A stretch of DNA of 64,000 nt from Lachnospiraceae bacterium (GCA_021201665.1 JAJQEO010000065.1:1-64000); one strand, 5' to 3'; numbered from the stretch's first letter, positions 6,870 through 15,795 are shown. The notes: generated by a model from the letters alone, not told the origin. A program made the numbers and translations.

Positions 6870-7931
6870 ATGGCTGAACAGGAGAAATACGTGGCATACG
6901 TTGGCACATATACACACGGGAGCAGCATCGGCATCCACATTTATGACATCGACGTGGAGGCGGGGCATATGACGGAGCGGGAGGTGATCCCGGTCAACAA
7001 TGCTTCCCATATGACGAAATCCTGCAATGGCAAGTACCTTTATTCCATCGCGGACGAGGGCGTGGAGGTCCTGAAGATCCTGCCGGACGGCGGGCTTTCC
7101 CCGATCAACGAGGTCGGCATCGACGGCATGCGCGGCTGCTATCTTTCCGCTGATCACACGGGACGTTTCCTTTTTGTAGGAGGTTATCACGATGGAAAAG
7201 TGACTGTCGTACACACCCACAAGACGGGACGCCTGGGGTCTGTGATGGACGGCGTATTTCACAAAGGACTGGGACTGGGCAGCGTCGCCGGACGCAATTT
7301 CATGCCACACGTGACCTGCGTAATTCCAACGCCGGACGATAAGTATCTGTGCGCGGTGGATAATGGCATTGACCAGGTGAAGCTTTATCAGGTCAATGAG
7401 AAGACCGGCAAGCTGAAGCTGTTTGACATCCTGCGCTGCAAGCTGGACTCAGGTCCGCGCCTGCTCGCCTTTGGCAAGGATGGCAGGTACGCGTATATCA
7501 ACTGCGATATGACGAATGAGATCTGCGTTTATCGCTACGACGGCTCCGGCAAGTCTCCGGAATTCGAGCTGATACAGACCGTGCCCTGTGTGCGGGATCC
7601 GGACTCGCGCGGCAATGCCTGCTGCGGCATGAAGATATCGCCGAGCGGGAAATACCTGTATGCTTCCGTCGCGGGAGAGAATACAGCTGCCGTCTTTGCA
7701 ATCGACCAGGAGACCGGCATGCTCACGATGCTCTGCTGTCTGCCGATCAGCGGCGAATATCCAAAGGACCTCGATGTCTTCCCGGATGAGCGCACACTGG
7801 TCGTACTGAATCATGAGACAAACGAGATCCGCTTTTTCACGATCGACTATGAGAAAGGGCTGCTGGTGATGAAAGGGCGGCCGCTCAAAATCGATACGCC
7901 GAACTGCATTCTGATTTCGAAAGTGGAGTGA
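6870..7931 (+). CDS. Lactonase family protein (6-phosphogluconolactonase type, 7-bladed propeller)
   Basis: A 353-residue member of the Lactonase family (PF10282, YbhE/Pgl type). These hydrolyse 6-phosphogluconolactone or related sugar lactones. It opens with VAYVGTYTHGSSIGIHIYDID and has the repeating blade motifs: GRFLFVGGYHDGKVTV, MPHVTCVIPTPDDKYLCAVDNGIDQVKLY, GPRLLAFGKDGRYAYINCD and GKYLYASVAGENTAAVF. The start at 6870 is chosen because AGGAGGAG lies 6-7 bp upstream. Upstream (6638-6869) is a 231-bp gap containing an ACTTCAC/GTGAAGT hairpin (6725-6745). The family includes members of unknown substrate; the neighbouring aldolase supports a sugar-acid role. Confidence 0.82.
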   Translation: MAEQEKYVAYVGTYTHGSSIGIHIYDIDVEAGHMTEREVIPVNNASHMTKSCNGKYLYSIADEGVEVLKILPDGGLSPINEVGIDGMRGCYLSADHTGRFLFVGGYHDGKVTVVHTHKTGRLGSVMDGVFHKGLGLGSVAGRNFMPHVTCVIPTPDDKYLCAVDNGIDQVKLYQVNEKTGKLKLFDILRCKLDSGPRLLAFGKDGRYAYINCDMTNEICVYRYDGSGKSPEFELIQTVPCVRDPDSRGNACCGMKISPSGKYLYASVAGENTAAVFAIDQETGMLTMLCCLPISGEYPKDLDVFPDERTLVVLNHETNEIRFFTIDYEKGLLVMKGRPLKIDTPNCILISKVE

Positions 7932-7991
7932 TTTGATATATTGAACTGTACCTGAATTCGAATACAAAACAGAATACAGATAAAATGAATC

Positions 7992-8036
7992 CCCTTCCGC
8001 GGGGCAGCCGGGATGCTGCCATGCGGAAGGGTTTTT
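7992..8036 (+). terminator. Rho-independent terminator
   Basis: CCCTTCCGC (7992-8000) pairs with GCGGAAGGG (8023-8031), followed by TTTTT. It abuts the stop codon of the convergent aroC. Confidence 0.8.
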
Positions 8037-9149
8037 CTATATTTTCTTTTGCCCGAAAATCTTTTTTACATACCCGATCTGTGAGGCCATCGCCAGCAGC
8101 AGATGGTCGGCCAGCGTGACTGCGGTCATTGCCTCAACGACCGGGACTGCCCGTGCGACAATGATGGGGTCATGTCTGCCGTGGATGCTTTCTACATGAC
8201 ATTTGCCGTCCCTGCCGAGCATGCTCTGCGGCTGTGCGATGGAGGGTGTCGGCTTGAACGAGGCGCGAAGGAAAAGTGGTGCGCCGTCACTGATCCCGCC
8301 GAGCATGCCCCCGCTGTGATTGCTGGCCTTGTACGGGACGCCGTCCTCCCCGCAAAGATAAGCGTCGTTATTCTCGGAGCCCTTCGCCTTCTGCACGGCA
8401 GTGCCGTCGCCGATCTCCACGGCCTTGACAGCGCCGATGGACATCAATGCCTTCGCCAGGTTGGCATCCAGCTTCTCAAAGCAAGGCTCGCCAAGGCCTG
8501 CCGGCACCCGGTTTACAATACACTCCACGGCTCCTCCGCTGGAGTCCTTGGACGCAATGCACTGCTCCAGCCAGGCCAGAGCCTCCTTTGTAGCTTCTTT
8601 ATCCGGCATCCGCACCGGACTTTCCTCAGCGTAGCTAAGATCCATCCGCTCCCGGTCAATGCTCACAGGGCCGATGGCGCTGACATAGGCATTTACAGTG
8701 ATTCCGATTTCTGCTAAAAGCTTCAGCGAGACTGCGCCCGCAGCCACCCGGCCAATCGTTTCGCGCCCGGAGGAACGTCCCCCGCCGCGATAATCGCGGA
8801 TGCCATATTTTTCATCGTAGGTATAATCCGCATGGCCGGGGCGGTAAAGCTGCGCAATCGTCCCATAATCCCTGGAACGCTGGTCCTGGTTGCGCACGAG
8901 CAGGGAGATCGGAGTCCCGGTCGTAAGCCCCTCAAAGGTGCCGGAGAGGATCTCCACCTGGTCAGATTCTGCCCGGGCGGTCGTATACCTGTTCTGTCCG
9001 GGCTTCCGCCGGTCGAGCTGCTTCTGAATATCCTCCTCCGAGAGTGGAATTCCGGCCGGACAGCCGTCAATCACGACGCCGATCCCCTTTCCGTGGGATT
9101 CCCCCCAGGTGCTGATTTTAAAAATTGTGCCAAATGTAGAACCTGCCAT
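8037..9149 (-). CDS. aroC: Chorismate synthase
   Basis: Converts 5-enolpyruvylshikimate 3-phosphate to chorismate using reduced FMN; final step of the shikimate pathway. The 370 residues are full length. Motifs: STFGTIFKISTWGESHGKGIGVVIDGCPAG at the N-terminus (described by its GESHG core), the QLDRRKPGQNRYTTAR region, YRGGGRSSGRETIGRVAAGA, and the C-terminal GRHDPIIVARAVPVVEAM. AAGGAGGGG lies upstream of the start. It stands alone on the minus strand, convergent with the lactonase gene. Another shikimate-type enzyme lies at 39291, far away. Confidence 0.97.
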   Translation of the reverse strand: MAGSTFGTIFKISTWGESHGKGIGVVIDGCPAGIPLSEEDIQKQLDRRKPGQNRYTTARAESDQVEILSGTFEGLTTGTPISLLVRNQDQRSRDYGTIAQLYRPGHADYTYDEKYGIRDYRGGGRSSGRETIGRVAAGAVSLKLLAEIGITVNAYVSAIGPVSIDRERMDLSYAEESPVRMPDKEATKEALAWLEQCIASKDSSGGAVECIVNRVPAGLGEPCFEKLDANLAKALMSIGAVKAVEIGDGTAVQKAKGSENNDAYLCGEDGVPYKASNHSGGMLGGISDGAPLFLRASFKPTPSIAQPQSMLGRDGKCHVESIHGRHDPIIVARAVPVVEAMTAVTLADHLLLAMASQIGYVKKIFGQKKI

Positions 9150-9582
9150 AGCGGCTGCCCCTCCTTATATCTTATCAAGCGCTCGTATTATTGGAAACGA
9201 CCTGAGCCGATTCTTTTTGTATGCACAGAACCGTGCAAGGTATATCCCATGCGAAGCGTGGGATGCCACCCGGCTATAAAAAACATTAATGAAAGCGTGA
9301 ATCTTGCATTGTGCGCTAAAAGTCTGTGCATTTACTTTCCCGCAGGGTGAGATACCGTGCCTGAATAAGTATAGTACAAATCAGAAGCAGATGGCAAGCA
9401 GAAAATGGCAAGTATAGCAATTGGAAATATGGAAACATGGAAAAACAATGAAAAATGCTTGTCTAACCGCAACAAAACGCAGTTGACCGGAACGAGAACG
9501 GCTTAAGTGCATATTCTGATAATAAGAAAATCAAGAGAAGCCCGGTGACGGATTACCGGGTTCTTTCGGGGAGAATGACTTT
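9150..9582. other. Intergenic region, no gene seen
   Basis: 433 bp without a supported gene. It holds a hairpin ATCCCATGC-GAA-GCGTGGGAT (9244-9264), an A-rich stretch (9360-9460), and a short CCCGGT/ACCGGG hairpin at 9541-9560 just before the LysM gene. Confidence 0.5.
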
Positions 9583-9765
9583 ATGCAGACAGCCTGCAGC
9601 AAATACGGAATCATCCATACAGTAGAGGAAGGAGAAACTCTGTACCTGATAGGGAAAATGTATCATGTGAAGGTTTCCTCCATCATCTACGCGAATCCGC
9701 ACTTATGCATCTACAATCTGCAGCCGGGGGATCAGATCTGCATCCCGAAGATGTGCGGCGCCTGA
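9583..9765 (+). CDS. LysM-domain mini-protein
   Basis: A 60-residue protein that is little more than one LysM repeat: HTVEEGETLYLIGKMYHVKV then ANPHLCIYNLQPGDQICIP. LysM binds peptidoglycan or chitin N-acetylglucosamine. There is no signal peptide, so export is unclear. Free-standing cytosolic-looking LysM peptides of this size (SafA or YkuD-independent types) do occur in Clostridia, some linked to spore coat. GGGGAG lies 9 bp upstream of the ATG. It has two Cys near the ends. Confidence 0.75.
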   Translation: MQTACSKYGIIHTVEEGETLYLIGKMYHVKVSSIIYANPHLCIYNLQPGDQICIPKMCGA

Positions 9766-9823
9766 CTATTTGTTTTATGTAAAAAGCTTTATGAAAAAAA
9801 TGTTAAGAAACGCAGCCGCCCGA

Positions 9824-9852
9824 TTGACAAAAAGAAGCGTCAATTCTATAAT
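9824..9852 (+). promoter_or_regulatory. Perfect consensus sigma-A promoter
   Basis: TTGACA (9824-9829), exactly 17 bp, TATAAT (9847-9852): both boxes are full consensus. A TTGAC/GTCAA inverted repeat lies across the -35 and spacer. Confidence 0.75.
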
Positions 9853-9873
9853 GGCAACGTTGACAGTTACCTG

Positions 9874-9904
9874 CTGCCGGACTGGGATGAGCCGGTAGTT
9901 TTTT
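9874..9904 (+). terminator. Attenuator-like terminator directly after the promoter
   Basis: CTGCCGG (9874-9880) pairs with CCGGTAG (9892-9898), followed by six T. It begins about 15 nt after the predicted transcription start and precedes the rhomboid-like gene by 72 bp. Most transcripts from the consensus promoter may stop here, giving a tiny RNA, with read-through into 9977. Confidence 0.55.
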
Positions 9905-9976
9905 CGGATACAGGCAACAGGAAGCTGCAGAATTTCATAAGACATCTGATCAGGAGAGAAAGAGAAGAGGAATACT

Positions 9977-10801
9977 ATGAACTTTTTGAATAAATGGGAG
10001 AGAAAATACGGCAAATACGCGATCCGCAATCTGCCGGCCATCATGATTGCCCTGTATGTGGCGGGATACCTGATTGAGTATCTGATGCCCTCGCTGGTTT
10101 CATACCTGTACCTTTCACCGACGATGATTCTGAGAGGGCAGGTCTGGAGGCTGATCACCTGGCTGATCATTCCACCGTACAGCCTGGATGTTTTTACCAT
10201 TATCACGCTGTATTTTTATTTTTCCATCGGCAGGACTCTGGAGCAGACCTGGGGTTCGTTCCAGTTTAATGTCTATATTTTTTCAGGAATTATTTTTACG
10301 ATTCTGGGCGCGTTTTTGCTTTACTTTATCGGAGGCATCGACGGGTTCTACTATTTCAGCACGTATTATATCTGCATGTCCATGTTCCTTGCCTTTGCCG
10401 CGACCTATCCCGACATGCAGGTCCTGCTGATGTTTATCATCCCGATAAAGGTAAAGTGGCTGGGCATTATTTACGGAGCACTGCTCCTGGTTTCCCTGGT
10501 GCAGGGCGGCTGGGCGACAAAGATTGCGATTACGGCGTCCCTGCTGAACTTTGTGATTTATTTCTTTATGACACGGAATCTGCACCGCTACAATCCGCAT
10601 GAGATTCACCGGCGCAACGATTTTAAGCGCAAGGTGAAAAAGGTGCAGCCTGGGAAAGGCGACGCGCGGCACAAATGCGCCATCTGCGGGCGGACAGAGA
10701 AGGATGGGGATGATCTGGTATTTCGTTTCTGTTCCAGATGTGAGGGTAATTATGAATATTGCCAGGATCATCTGTTTACGCACGAGCATAAGAAAAGATA
10801 A
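9977..10801 (+). CDS. Rhomboid-like membrane protein (probable pseudoprotease) with C-terminal zinc-ribbon
   Basis: A 274-residue protein of about six membrane segments (residues 20-195) in the rhomboid/derlin arrangement: loop motif GQVWRLITW (WR motif), then SIGRTLEQTWGSFQFN. The G-x-S-G nucleophile motif of active rhomboids is absent, the corresponding helix reading STYYICMSMFLAF, and I see no catalytic His in the last helix. It is therefore probably a non-proteolytic family member. The soluble C-terminus carries CAICG...CSRC with further Cys and His (YCQDHLFTHEHKK), a likely zinc-binding knuckle. It is served by the consensus promoter at 9824, after the attenuator, and ended by the terminator at 10835. 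Function unknown. Confidence 0.75.
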   Translation: MNFLNKWERKYGKYAIRNLPAIMIALYVAGYLIEYLMPSLVSYLYLSPTMILRGQVWRLITWLIIPPYSLDVFTIITLYFYFSIGRTLEQTWGSFQFNVYIFSGIIFTILGAFLLYFIGGIDGFYYFSTYYICMSMFLAFAATYPDMQVLLMFIIPIKVKWLGIIYGALLLVSLVQGGWATKIAITASLLNFVIYFFMTRNLHRYNPHEIHRRNDFKRKVKKVQPGKGDARHKCAICGRTEKDGDDLVFRFCSRCEGNYEYCQDHLFTHEHKKR

Positions 10802-10834
10802 ATAAGGAAAAGAGTTTCTCTGATATGAGAAAAA

Positions 10835-10869
10835 GAGTCTTTCTTTGATAACAGAAAGGAGACTTTTTT
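10835..10869 (+). terminator. Rho-independent terminator
   Basis: GAGTCTTTC pairs with GAAAGGAGACT (one bulge) followed by TTTTTT ending at 10869. Confidence 0.6.
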
Positions 10870-10991
10870 CCGATAGCAGAAAAAGGATGGACATGGTACG
10901 GCAGCCCGGAAGAGAGCTGCATCTGGCAGCAGCATTTGGCCGGTCATAGATGAGCAACGGACAGAAAACGAAATACAGGAAGTAAAAAGAT

Positions 10992-13493
10992 ATGAGTAAT
11001 AAAAGAAATGCTGGTAAGAAAATAAGTACTGCTAAGAAAGGAAATATGAGCAAAAACAGAAATGTTGAAAATAAGGAAAGCACTGATAATATGAAAACCA
11101 CCGGCCGGGAAGAAAATACCAGCCGAGGCCATACGAAGAGTACTGGTGAAATAAAAAATTTTGGCAAAACGAAGAATTCCGATGAAACGAAGAATTCCGA
11201 TGAAACGAAGAATTCCGGCGAAACGAAAAATATTCTATTTGACCTCAGGCCGAGACGGATCGTATCCGCGGTGATCTCCGCAGCTGTGATTCTGGCAGCG
11301 ATGATCCTGGCTGTCATGGAGGCCGGGGCGGATGCGCCGTATGTAGTCCTTTCCATGTGCTTTTGCGCACTCGCTGTCGTTATTGTCCTGATGAATGTCA
11401 GCTATGGCAGAATTGTCAGCGCGATTATGGGAATCTTGATCCCCATCGCTGCGCTGGTTGCTCTGGAAAATTACACCCATGTGATTTCAGACCTGACGGT
11501 GAAGATTTTTATCCTGAACCTGCTGTTTTTCTACGCTCTGTACGCCCTGCTGACATTTCTTCTCGGCAGCGTGAAAAGGGGCTTTCTGGCGGCTACGCTG
11601 GTGCCGATGATCTTTGGCCTGGCCAACTATTTTGTCGTGAGTTTCCGAGGGACGCCGATCGTTCCCTGGGATTTCCTTTCCGTGGGTACAGCAGTTTCCG
11701 TCGCGGACAATTACTCCTTTACGCTAAGCTGGAAAGGATGCTTTTCCGTCATCGCCTTTGTGTGGATGATTCTGATCGCTTCAAAATCCAGAGTCTGCTT
11801 TAAAAGAAAAACGATCCGTATTCCGCTGACAGCGGTGGCTGCGGCCTGTATGATCCTTTATGTTTCCTGCATTCAGAACAGCGATGTGCAGAGCTTTTTC
11901 GGGATGGATACGACCTTATTTACAATTAATGTTTTCTACCGCAACAATGGGATCGCGGCCGCGTTTCTGGGCAACCTTCGTTTCCTGAATGTGGAAGAAC
12001 CGGATGGTTATTCGGTGAGCGCGGTGGAAGCTATCGCCGAGAAATATGCGTCAGACGATGAGGATTCTGAGGGTGGTTCTGACGATGATTTGGCGGAAGC
12101 TTCCGCTGCCGGTGATACGTCGGATGACGCATCAGTGAGTGATACGTCGGATGACACATCAGTGAGTGATACGGCGGCTGATGCGACAGTGGGCAGCCAG
12201 ACAGACGATTTTTCGATGGATGACACAACAGCAGAGGGTGATGCGTTAGATGACATGGATGCCGACAGCACAGCAGACGACTTTTCAACGGATGACACAA
12301 CAGACAATACAACAGACGATACAACAAACGATACAACAGACGATACAATATCTGCCGCCGCCTCAGATGGCGACGATGTCACGCAGTACCCCAATATCAT
12401 CGTCATTATGAACGAGGCGTTTTCTGACCTCTCGGTCTGGGGTGATTTTGCGACCAGTGAGGAAGTGATGCCATTCTTTAAGTCCCTGCAGGAGGAGGCG
12501 ATCGGCGGAGAGGTCTATGTCTCTGTAAAAGGCGGCAATACCGCGAACACAGAATACGAGTTCCTGACAGGCAATACGATGGGATTTTTGCCGGCCGGCA
12601 GCGTCCCCTACCAGCAGTATATCAAGTCTGAGACGCCGTCCCTGGCTTCCTATCTGGGTTCCCTGGGCTATGACACACTGGCGATTCACCCCTACAATGC
12701 CTCCGGGTGGGACCGTGATGATGTCTATGAATATTTTGGCTTTGATGAGTTTCTGGACAAGACTGATTTTGAGAATCCCACGCTGATGCGCGGCTATATC
12801 AGCGACAGCTCGGCGTTTGACAAGATCATTGAGCAGTACGAGGAAAAGGATGACGACGACCGGCTCTTTGTCTTTGAAGTGACGATGCAGAATCACAGCG
12901 GCTACAGCAAGGATTCTCCGGGATTTGACGCTTACATAGAGCTGACGGATGTGACCAACAAGACGACGCAGGTGCTGGCGACGGAGAAATACCTGACCCT
13001 GATGAACGAATCGGATAAGGCACTGCAGTCTCTGGTGGAATATTTTGAGGAGCAGGACGAGCCGACCGTGATTGTGATGTTCGGCGACCATCAGCCGTCG
13101 GACTATATCACAAACCAGATCCGCCGCATCTGCGGCGTGGACGAGCCGGAGACGGTCGAGGAAATCCAGCAGGGTTATCGCGTGCCGTTTGTAATATGGG
13201 CAAATTATGACCTGGAGTCCGCTTATTACGAGGGGATCAGTGTTAATTACCTGTCCGGCCTGGTACTGGAAGCAGCCGGGGTGCCGCTGACAGACTATCA
13301 GACCTACCTAAGCGAGCTGATGGAGACACTGCCGATCATCAATGCCAATGCATACCGGGACGCGGACGGCACCTTCTACGCGTGGGATACCGACGACACC
13401 TATGACGACATCCTGAATGAATACCAGATGCTGGCTTATAATAATCTGGTGGATGTCAAACACCGGCTGAACTGGTTCTTCGGGCTTTCGTAG
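10992..13493 (+). CDS. LtaS-family membrane sulfatase / phosphoglycerol transferase
   Basis: An 833-residue alkaline-phosphatase-superfamily protein like lipoteichoic acid synthase, which moves glycerol phosphate from phosphatidylglycerol to a polymer outside the membrane. Residues 1-80 are a charged cytosolic tail with three DETKNS-type 18-nt repeats (11171-11224). About five helices follow (85-300). A long Asp/Ser/Thr-rich extracellular spacer (about 355-455) contains three 27-nt repeats (12114-12194) and TDDTTND units. The sulfatase domain then shows the metal Glu in IIVIMNEAFSD, the nucleophile Thr region GGNTANTEYEFLTG (about 513-526) and GDHQPSDY (about 697). The repeat-filled spacer is unusual for the family. 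Substrate (LTA or another anionic polymer) is inferred. Confidence 0.87.
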   Translation: MSNKRNAGKKISTAKKGNMSKNRNVENKESTDNMKTTGREENTSRGHTKSTGEIKNFGKTKNSDETKNSDETKNSGETKNILFDLRPRRIVSAVISAAVILAAMILAVMEAGADAPYVVLSMCFCALAVVIVLMNVSYGRIVSAIMGILIPIAALVALENYTHVISDLTVKIFILNLLFFYALYALLTFLLGSVKRGFLAATLVPMIFGLANYFVVSFRGTPIVPWDFLSVGTAVSVADNYSFTLSWKGCFSVIAFVWMILIASKSRVCFKRKTIRIPLTAVAAACMILYVSCIQNSDVQSFFGMDTTLFTINVFYRNNGIAAAFLGNLRFLNVEEPDGYSVSAVEAIAEKYASDDEDSEGGSDDDLAEASAAGDTSDDASVSDTSDDTSVSDTAADATVGSQTDDFSMDDTTAEGDALDDMDADSTADDFSTDDTTDNTTDDTTNDTTDDTISAAASDGDDVTQYPNIIVIMNEAFSDLSVWGDFATSEEVMPFFKSLQEEAIGGEVYVSVKGGNTANTEYEFLTGNTMGFLPAGSVPYQQYIKSETPSLASYLGSLGYDTLAIHPYNASGWDRDDVYEYFGFDEFLDKTDFENPTLMRGYISDSSAFDKIIEQYEEKDDDDRLFVFEVTMQNHSGYSKDSPGFDAYIELTDVTNKTTQVLATEKYLTLMNESDKALQSLVEYFEEQDEPTVIVMFGDHQPSDYITNQIRRICGVDEPETVEEIQQGYRVPFVIWANYDLESAYYEGISVNYLSGLVLEAAGVPLTDYQTYLSELMETLPIINANAYRDADGTFYAWDTDDTYDDILNEYQMLAYNNLVDVKHRLNWFFGLS
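11171..11224 (+). repeat. 3 x 18-nt in-frame repeat
   Basis: Three units at 11171, 11189 and 11207 (AAGAATTCCGATGAAACG type, last copy with GGC) encode repeated KNSDET in the cytosolic tail of the LtaS-type protein. Confidence 0.85.
12114..12350 (+). repeat. Asp/Ser/Thr-coding tandem repeats
   Basis: 27-nt units start at 12114, 12141 and 12168 (DTSDDxSVS), and 12-15-nt GAT-ACA-ACA units follow near 12290-12350. All keep the reading frame of the LtaS-type spacer. Confidence 0.8.
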
Positions 13494-13701
13494 ATGCAAA
13501 GGAATCATGGGACCAGGATTGAGGCTGTGAAATGAGTTTTGCTGAGAGTGAGCAAAGAAATATACCGGTTACATTTCTGGCGCCGTATGGAACTGCTGTG
13601 ATATGGAACAGTTAAGGAAAACAGGGAAGAAAATGGAAAACACGGAGAGGAGTTTTATCTGCCTGTCCGTCGAAATAAGAGAAAAGTGAGGAGAGGGACT
13701 T

Positions 13702-14970
13702 ATGAAAAAGACATTTGTGACAAAAGAACAGCTTGAGGCAATGACACAGCAGTATCCGACGCCTTTTCACCTCTATGACGAGGCCGGGATCCGGGCAAAT
13801 GTAAAAGAACTCTATGACGCATTTTCCTGGAATAAGGGCTACAAAGAATATTTCGCGGTCAAGGCAACTCCGAACCCATTTCTGATTAATATCCTGCATG
13901 AATATGGCTGCGGCACGGACTGCTCCTCCATGACGGAGCTGATGCTCTCCGAAGCAATCGGCATCAAAGGGCATGACATCATGTTTTCCTCCAACGACAC
14001 GCCGACAGAGGAATTCAAAAAGGCAGCCGAGCTTGGCGGTATCATCAATCTGGACGATATCACACATATTGAAAAGGTGGAGCAGACGCTGGGCAGCCTC
14101 CCGAAGACTATGTCCTGCCGCTATAATCCGGGCGGACTCTTTAAGATCAGCAATGATATCATGGACAATCCCGGAGATGCGAAATACGGCATGACCACAG
14201 AGCAGATTGAAGAGGCCTTCCGTATCATGAAAAGCAAGGGAGTGGAGGAGTTTGGCATCCATGCCTTTCTGGCGAGCAACACCGTGACCAATGATTATTA
14301 TCCGCTGCTCGCGAAGGTGCTTTTTGAGCTGGCTGTAAAGCTCCATAAATCGACTGGCGCAAAAATCACCTTTATCAACCTCTCCGGCGGCATCGGCATC
14401 CCTTACCGCCCGGATCAGGAGAAAAACGACATTTACAAAATTGCCCGCGGCGTAAAGCAGGTCTACGAGGAAGTGCTCGTCCCTGCAGGTATGGGTGATG
14501 TGGCACTCTGCACGGAACTCGGCCGTTACATGCTGGGACCCTATGGCGTTCTCGTGACCCGCGCGATCAATGAAAAACATACCCATAAGGAATACATCGG
14601 CGTAGATGCCTGCGCTGCCAACCTGATGCGCCCGGCCATGTATGGCGCCTACCACCACATCACCGTCGTGGGCAAGGAAAATGAGCCCTGCGACCACGTG
14701 TACGATGTGACCGGTTCCCTGTGCGAGAACAACGACAAATTCGCGATCGACCGCAAGCTTCCCAAAATCGACATGGGCGACCTGCTGGTGATTCACGATG
14801 CTGGAGCCCACGGCTTCTCGATGGGCTACAACTACAACGGACGCCTCCGCTCGGCAGAGGTTCTCTTAAAGACAGACGGCACGACCCAGCTGATCCGCCG
14901 CGCCGAGACACCGCGAGACTACTTCGCGACCTTCGATTTTTGCGATATATTGAAGGATATGGTGTGGTAG
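13702..14970 (+). CDS. lysA: Diaminopimelate decarboxylase
   Basis: A 422-residue PLP-dependent fold-III decarboxylase making L-lysine from meso-diaminopimelate in the cytosol. The PLP Lys lies in YFAVKATPNP (about K54). Downstream are GTDCSSMTEL, the barrel motif HAFLASNTVTNDYY, the phosphate-binding LSGGIGIPY, TELGRYMLGP, and the C-terminal CENNDKFAIDRKLP with the substrate Cys-Glu, ending GAHGFSMGYNYNGR. The family overlaps with other fold-III decarboxylases, but these motifs and length favour lysA. GTGAGGAGAGGG precedes the start. I looked for a lysine riboswitch in the 208 bp upstream and saw none. The membrane gene 14972 follows after 1 bp. Confidence 0.9.
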   Translation: MKKTFVTKEQLEAMTQQYPTPFHLYDEAGIRANVKELYDAFSWNKGYKEYFAVKATPNPFLINILHEYGCGTDCSSMTELMLSEAIGIKGHDIMFSSNDTPTEEFKKAAELGGIINLDDITHIEKVEQTLGSLPKTMSCRYNPGGLFKISNDIMDNPGDAKYGMTTEQIEEAFRIMKSKGVEEFGIHAFLASNTVTNDYYPLLAKVLFELAVKLHKSTGAKITFINLSGGIGIPYRPDQEKNDIYKIARGVKQVYEEVLVPAGMGDVALCTELGRYMLGPYGVLVTRAINEKHTHKEYIGVDACAANLMRPAMYGAYHHITVVGKENEPCDHVYDVTGSLCENNDKFAIDRKLPKIDMGDLLVIHDAGAHGFSMGYNYNGRLRSAEVLLKTDGTTQLIRRAETPRDYFATFDFCDILKDMVW

Positions 14971-14971
14971 G

Positions 14972-15628
14972 ATGCAAAATAAGATCGAAAACTTTCCCAG
15001 AAGACTGCTGATGTGTATTCTTGGTGTGATTATCGCCGCGATCAGCGTCGGATTTTTCAAAAGAGCAACCTTTGGCGTAGACCCCTTTCAGGCACTGATG
15101 TCCGGTCTGAATTCGGTCATCCCACTTTCCTTCGGGACACTTTATGTGCTGGCAAACGCGGTTTTACTGCTTTTCGCGCTCCTGGCAGACCGGCATTATA
15201 TCGGACTGGCCACCGTGATCAATCTGTTCCTGGTCGGCTACATCGCGGATTATTCCCACCAGCTTCTGCTGCAGGTTCTGCCGGATCTTGGCATTCCCGG
15301 CAGAATCGTCTGCCTGATTATCGGGATCGTGATCATGTGCCTGGCCTCGGCCTTTTATTTCACAGCGGATCTGGGAGTCTCGACCTATGACGCAGTTGCT
15401 CTGATCATCACCGGTACCTGGAAAAAAGGCCAGTTCCGGTGGGTGCGCATCGCGACTGACCTCATCTGTGTCGCGGCGGGCCTCGCGCTGTATGCCTTAT
15501 CCGGCGGCAGCCTCTCCGGCATCGGAGCCGTGGCCGGTGTGGGGACGATCATTACGGCATTTTTCATGGGACCGCTGATAGATTTCTTTAACAAAAGGGT
15601 TGCGCAGCCGTTTTTGGAGCGGAGTTAA
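14972..15628 (+). CDS. YczE/YitT-type integral membrane protein
   Basis: A 218-residue membrane protein of about five to six helices. It carries the YczE/YyaS hallmarks GVDPFQALMSGL near the N-terminus and ADLGVSTYDAVALIITG in the repeat half, indicating an internal duplication. The start lies one base after the lysA stop, so translation is probably coupled. Family function is poorly defined. Placement suggests possible involvement in lysine or diaminopimelate transport, but this is only context. Confidence 0.78.
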   Translation: MQNKIENFPRRLLMCILGVIIAAISVGFFKRATFGVDPFQALMSGLNSVIPLSFGTLYVLANAVLLLFALLADRHYIGLATVINLFLVGYIADYSHQLLLQVLPDLGIPGRIVCLIIGIVIMCLASAFYFTADLGVSTYDAVALIITGTWKKGQFRWVRIATDLICVAAGLALYALSGGSLSGIGAVAGVGTIITAFFMGPLIDFFNKRVAQPFLERS

Positions 15629-15638
15629 TTTTTGAATG

Positions 15639-15666
15639 AAAAAAAGTCCTGTATAAACAGGACTTT
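15639..15666 (-). terminator. Terminator of tRNA-Leu (minus strand)
   Basis: AAAGTCCTGT / ACAGGACTTT hairpin (15643-15666). On the minus strand it ends in seven T, directly 3' of the tRNA. It also lies after the YczE gene on the plus strand, where no T-run follows. Confidence 0.75.
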
Positions 15667-15671
15667 CAGAG

Positions 15672-15753
15672 TGCCGCTGGCCGGACTCGAACCGGCACGG
15701 TGTTACCCGCTTGATTTTGAGTCAAGTGCGTCTGCCAATTCCGCCACAGCGGC
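15672..15753 (-). tRNA. tRNA-Leu (anticodon CAA)
   Basis: An 82-nt class II cloverleaf on the minus strand. The acceptor stem GCCGCTG / CAGCGGC has an A discriminator. The anticodon stem CTTGA / TCAAG carries loop CTCAAAA (anticodon CAA, reads UUG). It has a long variable arm and T-arm GGTTCGAGTCC. CCA is not encoded. Confidence 0.95.
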
Positions 15754-15795
15754 AATTCTGTAATGAATGGCAAATGCTTTTTTAGCACATCGGAT

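Noticed and set aside
13494-13701. Possible lysine riboswitch before lysA
   Set aside because: No conserved lysine-riboswitch core or terminator stem could be found in the 208 bp.
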